Shown here one piece after another: positions 42,009 through 44,857 of a DNA stretch of 44,857 nucleotides; the first letter of the stretch is position 1, and every line of letters starts with the position of its first letter. The translations under genes and the position numbers were made by a program. Source of the stretch: [Clostridium] polysaccharolyticum (lineage in GTDB: Bacteria; Bacillota; Clostridia; Lachnospirales; Lachnospiraceae); NCBI RefSeq assembly GCF_900111595.1, contig NZ_FOHN01000024.1, positions 1 to 44,857 on the forward strand, written 5' to 3'. The notes beneath the pieces are model-generated. The model was given only the letters and a program-made list of their open reading frames with translations, did no database searches and was not told the DNA's origin.

Positions 42009-42710
42009 TTATCTTATTGAAAATTTGGAAAACATATCATATGCGGGTACATTTTTAAAAGTCATTTCTTTCTTGCTGACTGGATGCTGAAAGGTAAGCT
42101 GATAAGAGTATAAACATAGGGTTGTGAGCCTTTTAGAAGACTGAAACTGAGGATTGTATTTTTTATCACCCCATATTCCACCTAAATGGGCAGCAGCCTG
42201 TACCCGTATCTGATGATGGCGGCCAGTAATCAAAGCTATGTCAATAAGAGAAACTATCTGGCCGTTAATCAAAGCGGTATCCAGAACTGTGTAAGAAAGT
42301 TCGGCTCTCTTACTCTCCTTTGTCTTGGAAGAGACAATGGAAGAAGTATTCTCTTTTTTATTCTGAATCATTTCATCAATTAAAGTAACTGTTTTCCCTT
42401 TTTCCAAACCTAAGTCACTGGTAACAATGGCTAAATAGTGTTTCCTGAAGTTGTTGTTCTGGAGCTGAAGACTTAGATCTTTTGCAGCTTGAGGAGTTTT
42501 TGCAAACACCATAATTCCGCCTACTGGCTGGTCAAGCCGATGGATAAGTCCCAAGTAAGGTTCTCTGTTTTGGGGAAAATTTTTTGCTAATTCATTTTTT
42601 AAGATGCTTACCATATCTTTTGCATATAGGCTTTTGCTCTGGGCTGGTGTACCTGCAGGTTTTTCGCAGACAATGATGTGAGCATCTTGGTATAGGATAT
42701 TTAGCTGCAT
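42009..42710 (-). CDS. RluA-family pseudouridine synthase
   Basis: 233 aa. Catalytic motif GLIHRLDQPVGGIMVFAKT with the invariant Asp; N-terminal ILYQDAHIIVCEKPAGTPAQ and C-terminal ITGRHHQIRVQAAAHLGGIWGD. There is no S4 RNA-binding domain, so it is the short subtype. The RNA target (23S rRNA or tRNA) is not predictable from sequence. AGGAGG precedes the ATG. Confidence 0.92.
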   Translation of the reverse strand: MQLNILYQDAHIIVCEKPAGTPAQSKSLYAKDMVSILKNELAKNFPQNREPYLGLIHRLDQPVGGIMVFAKTPQAAKDLSLQLQNNNFRKHYLAIVTSDLGLEKGKTVTLIDEMIQNKKENTSSIVSSKTKESKRAELSYTVLDTALINGQIVSLIDIALITGRHHQIRVQAAAHLGGIWGDKKYNPQFQSSKRLTTLCLYSYQLTFQHPVSKKEMTFKNVPAYDMFSKFSIR

Positions 42711-42767
42711 AATTGTCCTCCTATTTTATTATAATGTTTTTCCTATTATAATAGAAAATCTCACCTC

Positions 42768-42796
42768 TTGACAATCCCTAAAAATCCTTGTAATAT
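42768..42796 (+). promoter_or_regulatory. Sigma-A promoter of the proS T-box transcript
   Basis: Consensus TTGACA (42768-42773), 17-base spacer, TAATAT (42791-42796). Confidence 0.8.
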
Positions 42797-42807
42797 TTGC
42801 TTATATG

Positions 42808-43075
42808 GCGATTGCGTTGAGAAGGACTAGTACATTACGGGAAGTATGCAGAGAGGAAGTCATCTGGTGTGAGATTTCTATACGGAAGGAATGGAACCTG
42901 CCTTGGAGCACTGTATGAAAATACAGCGTATATCTGGCGTTAACAGATACATAGCATTGCAAATAAGAATATCTTGATTGTAATCTATATGAGGAGAACT
43001 TATTTTTAAGTTAATTAGGGTGGTACCGCCGAAGTCTTTCGGTCCCTTGTGGACAGAGGGCTTATTTTTTTTACG
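42808..43075 (+). promoter_or_regulatory. T-box riboswitch (tRNA-Pro specific) in the proS leader
   Basis: The antiterminator AGGGTGGTACCGCCGAAG is at 43017-43034. A terminator-like stem follows, with CCCT/AGGG pairing and eight T near 43066-43073. In Stem I the specifier loop contains CCT (42897-42899), followed by GCCTTGGAGC. CCT is a Pro codon, matching the downstream synthetase, and its spacing to GGAGC is identical to that of the ATG specifier in the metG T-box. 5' boundary approximate. Confidence 0.93.
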
Positions 43076-43142
43076 CATTTTTAAATAAAGTCAATAAGTC
43101 CAGCTGCCGGATAAAGAAGGAAAATCTGAGAGGAGAATGAAA

Positions 43143-44579
43143 ATGGCTAAAGAAAAAAAGCTAGTAGAAGCGATTACATCTATGGATGTTGATTTCGCAC
43201 AGTGGTATACAGATGTTGTAAAGAAAGCAGAATTGATTGATTATTCAAGCGTAAGAGGATGTATGATTTTGCGGCCTAACGGATATGCAATCTGGGAAAA
43301 TATTCAGAAAGAATTGGATAAAAGATTTAAAGAGACAGGTGTGGAGAATGTGTATATGCCAATGTTCATTCCTGAAAGCCTTCTGCAGAAGGAAAAAGAT
43401 CACGTAGAAGGTTTTGCACCAGAAGTAGCTTGGGTTACACATGGTGGATTAGAACCATTGCAGGAAAGACTTTGCGTTCGTCCTACTTCCGAAACATTAT
43501 TCTGCGATTTATATTCTAATATTGTGCAGTCTTATCGTGATTTGCCTAAATTATACAATCAGTGGTGTTCCGTTGTACGTTGGGAAAAGACAACAAGACC
43601 TTTTTTACGTTCTATGGAATTTTTATGGCAGGAAGGACATACTGCACATGCAACTGCAGAGGAAGCAGAAGCTAGGACCGTTCAGATGTTAAATGTATAT
43701 GCGGATTTCTGTGAAAATGTTTTAGCTATTCCAATGATTAAAGGAAGAAAAACGGATAAAGAAAAGTTTGCAGGTGCGCATTCTACTTATACAATTGAAG
43801 CATTAATGCATGATGGAAAGGCTTTACAGTCAGGAACAAGCCATAACTTTGGAGATGGATTTGCTCACGCATTTAATATTCAGTATACAGATAAAGAAAA
43901 CAAATTACAGTATGTACATCAGACTTCGTGGGGGATGTCTACACGTATTATTGGTGCTATTATTATGGTGCATGGTGATGATTCAGGACTTGTTTTACCA
44001 CCAAGAATTGCACCAGTACAAGTAATGATTATTCCTATTGCACAGCATAAGGAAGGTGTATTAGAAAAAGCATATGAATTACAAGGAAAATTAGTAAGCA
44101 GCTTCAGAGTAAAAGTAGATGATTCTGATAAGAGTCCAGGATGGAAATTCAGTGAGCAGGAAATGCGAGGAATTCCTGTTCGTATTGAGATTGGACCAAA
44201 GGATATGGAAGCAAATCAGGCAGTTGTTGTTCGCCGTGATACCAGAGAAAAAATTGTAGTATCTTTAGATGAATTAGAAACAAAGGTTCAGGAAATACTA
44301 GACACTATGCAAAAAGATATGTTAGAACGTGCAAGAGCCCATAGAGATGCACACACATATGAAGCAAGAACTTATGAAGAATTTAAAAATACTGTTGCGA
44401 ATAAACCAGGTTTCGTAAAAGCAATGTGGTGTGGCGAACTTGATTGTGAAATGAAGATTAAAGAAGATACAACAGCAACTTCTCGCTGTATGCCATTTGA
44501 ACAAGAAAAATTATCTGATACATGTGTATGTTGTGGAAAACCAGCTAAGACTATGGTTTATTGGGGAAGAGCCTATTAG
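43143..44579 (+). CDS. proS: Prolyl-tRNA synthetase (eukaryote-like/short type)
   Basis: 478 aa from ATG 43143 (GAGGAG 7-8 bases upstream; an ATG at 43137 is too close to it). Class II synthetase charging tRNA-Pro. Motif 2-type [20 protein letters not shown] and motif 3-type [17 protein letters not shown] are present. It lacks the long editing insertion of the Escherichia coli type, and has the C-terminal zinc-binding-type region (CGELDCEM and [19 protein letters not shown]) ending in Tyr, as in the archaeal/eukaryotic-like branch common in Clostridia. Controlled by the Pro T-box. Confidence 0.97.
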   Translation: MAKEKKLVEAITSMDVDFAQWYTDVVKKAELIDYSSVRGCMILRPNGYAIWENIQKELDKRFKETGVENVYMPMFIPESLLQKEKDHVEGFAPEVAWVTHGGLEPLQERLCVRPTSETLFCDLYSNIVQSYRDLPKLYNQWCSVVRWEKTTRPFLRSMEFLWQEGHTAHATAEEAEARTVQMLNVYADFCENVLAIPMIKGRKTDKEKFAGAHSTYTIEALMHDGKALQSGTSHNFGDGFAHAFNIQYTDKENKLQYVHQTSWGMSTRIIGAIIMVHGDDSGLVLPPRIAPVQVMIIPIAQHKEGVLEKAYELQGKLVSSFRVKVDDSDKSPGWKFSEQEMRGIPVRIEIGPKDMEANQAVVVRRDTREKIVVSLDELETKVQEILDTMQKDMLERARAHRDAHTYEARTYEEFKNTVANKPGFVKAMWCGELDCEMKIKEDTTATSRCMPFEQEKLSDTCVCCGKPAKTMVYWGRAY

Positions 44580-44595
44580 GAATAAAGAAAAAGGG

Positions 44596-44627
44596 AGGGG
44601 AAACAAGAGATTTTGTTTCCCCTTTTT
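44596..44627 (+). terminator. Terminator of proS
   Basis: AGGGGAAACAA and TTGTTTCCCC around a 6-base loop, then TTTTT. It begins 16 bases after the proS stop and is immediately followed by the intron. Confidence 0.9.
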
Positions 44628-44631
44628 ACAT

Positions 44632-44857
44632 GTGCGCCTTGCGGCGCACGTTTCTAATGGGTGAAAGTCGTGTGTTCTGCAAGCTGTCAACAGCTTGCCA
44701 GTGAAAGTCTGGTCGGAGTAATCACCAGTGAGCTCCGTAGCAAGCATCCAGTGCTTTTGGGTGACCGATTGTGCTGAAGCGATGTATGCCTATGTGAAAT
44801 AGGTGCAAGTTAGTAGTCCGTAACATTAAGTGAATCCTGTAGCATCGTTACCTTAGA
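44632..44857 (+). mobile_element. 5' end of a group II intron (probably group IIC), cut by the window edge
   Basis: GTGCGCC (44632-44638) starts a perfect stem closed by GGCGCAC (44643-44649). TTCTAATGGGTGAAAGTC and further domain I-type stems follow. The opening layout (GUGYG start, first hairpin, then a GGGUGAAAGUC-like stretch) matches the 5' end of characterised group IIC introns such as the one from Oceanobacillus. Later parts such as GCCTATGTGAAATAGGTGC (44789-44807) look like further intron stems. The reverse transcriptase/maturase ORF would lie beyond the window. Insertion 4-5 bases after a Rho-independent terminator is the known target preference of group IIC. Confidence 0.8.

Noticed and set aside
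44511-44747. 78-codon minus-strand frame over the proS end and intron start
   Set aside because: It crosses a terminator and a structured intron RNA on the opposite strand; chance frame.

Overview
The window looks like a chromosomal segment of a low-GC, anaerobic, Gram-positive member of the Clostridia, most probably Lachnospiraceae. Four things point there: AT-rich intergenic DNA with strong AGGAGG-type ribosome binding sites, T-box and SAM-I riboswitch control of metG, proS and metK, a large (about 264 nt) SRP RNA carrying an Alu domain, and several long proteins of a kind I associate with Lachnospiraceae. The family assignment is inference. No tRNA, CRISPR array or prophage was seen.

Layout. 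The left edge (1-188) is a fragment of an IS256-type transposase, followed by non-coding DNA. A DUF885 lipoprotein (608-2353, -) lies head-to-head with a Met T-box and metG (2580-4841). After the metG terminator comes the most unusual segment: a tandem run of five very short ORFs (5063-5678). Each has its own ribosome binding site, a nine-residue amphipathic core close to ILSWLSDLF, a Gly/Ser/His-rich tail and an aromatic last residue; the first copy is interrupted by an apparent one-base frameshift. tatD and rsmA follow (5941-7586), then a polar amino acid ABC importer on the minus strand (7973-10184).

10363-16444 carries a two-domain protein of unknown function, a GNAT acetyltransferase, an anaerobic NrdG-type activase, tadA, the SRP RNA and a 774-aa protein with a degenerate cyclic-nucleotide-binding domain. 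16772-20453 is an accessory-looking cassette: a small secreted protein, an ABC ATPase and an FtsX-type permease. 20537-22848 (-) has a DJ-1/PfpI protein, a small membrane protein and a ComEC-like metallo-beta-lactamase lipoprotein. 23061-31185 carries a TPR/pseudo-AAA+ protein, a CBS-containing pyrophosphatase, a short Ig-like protein (-), a flavin reductase, an OLD-family nuclease coupled to a shikimate-kinase-like gene, and murA.

31270-35873 (-) holds a secreted Big-domain protein, an HD-GYP phosphodiesterase and SAM-I-controlled metK. 36028-40870 is an envelope-stress-like block: histidine kinase, response regulator, a methyltransferase, and a LiaF-like/DUF4097-like membrane pair. A YtvI/PerM-type permease and an RluA-type pseudouridine synthase (both -) precede a Pro T-box and proS. 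The 5' end of a group II intron, probably group IIC, sits directly behind the proS terminator and runs off the window.

Most genes are housekeeping (translation, RNA modification, cell wall, methionine/SAM). Start codons were chosen mainly by ribosome binding site position, so several genes begin downstream of the longest possible reading frame. Family calls come from recognising motifs by eye; no database search was run.
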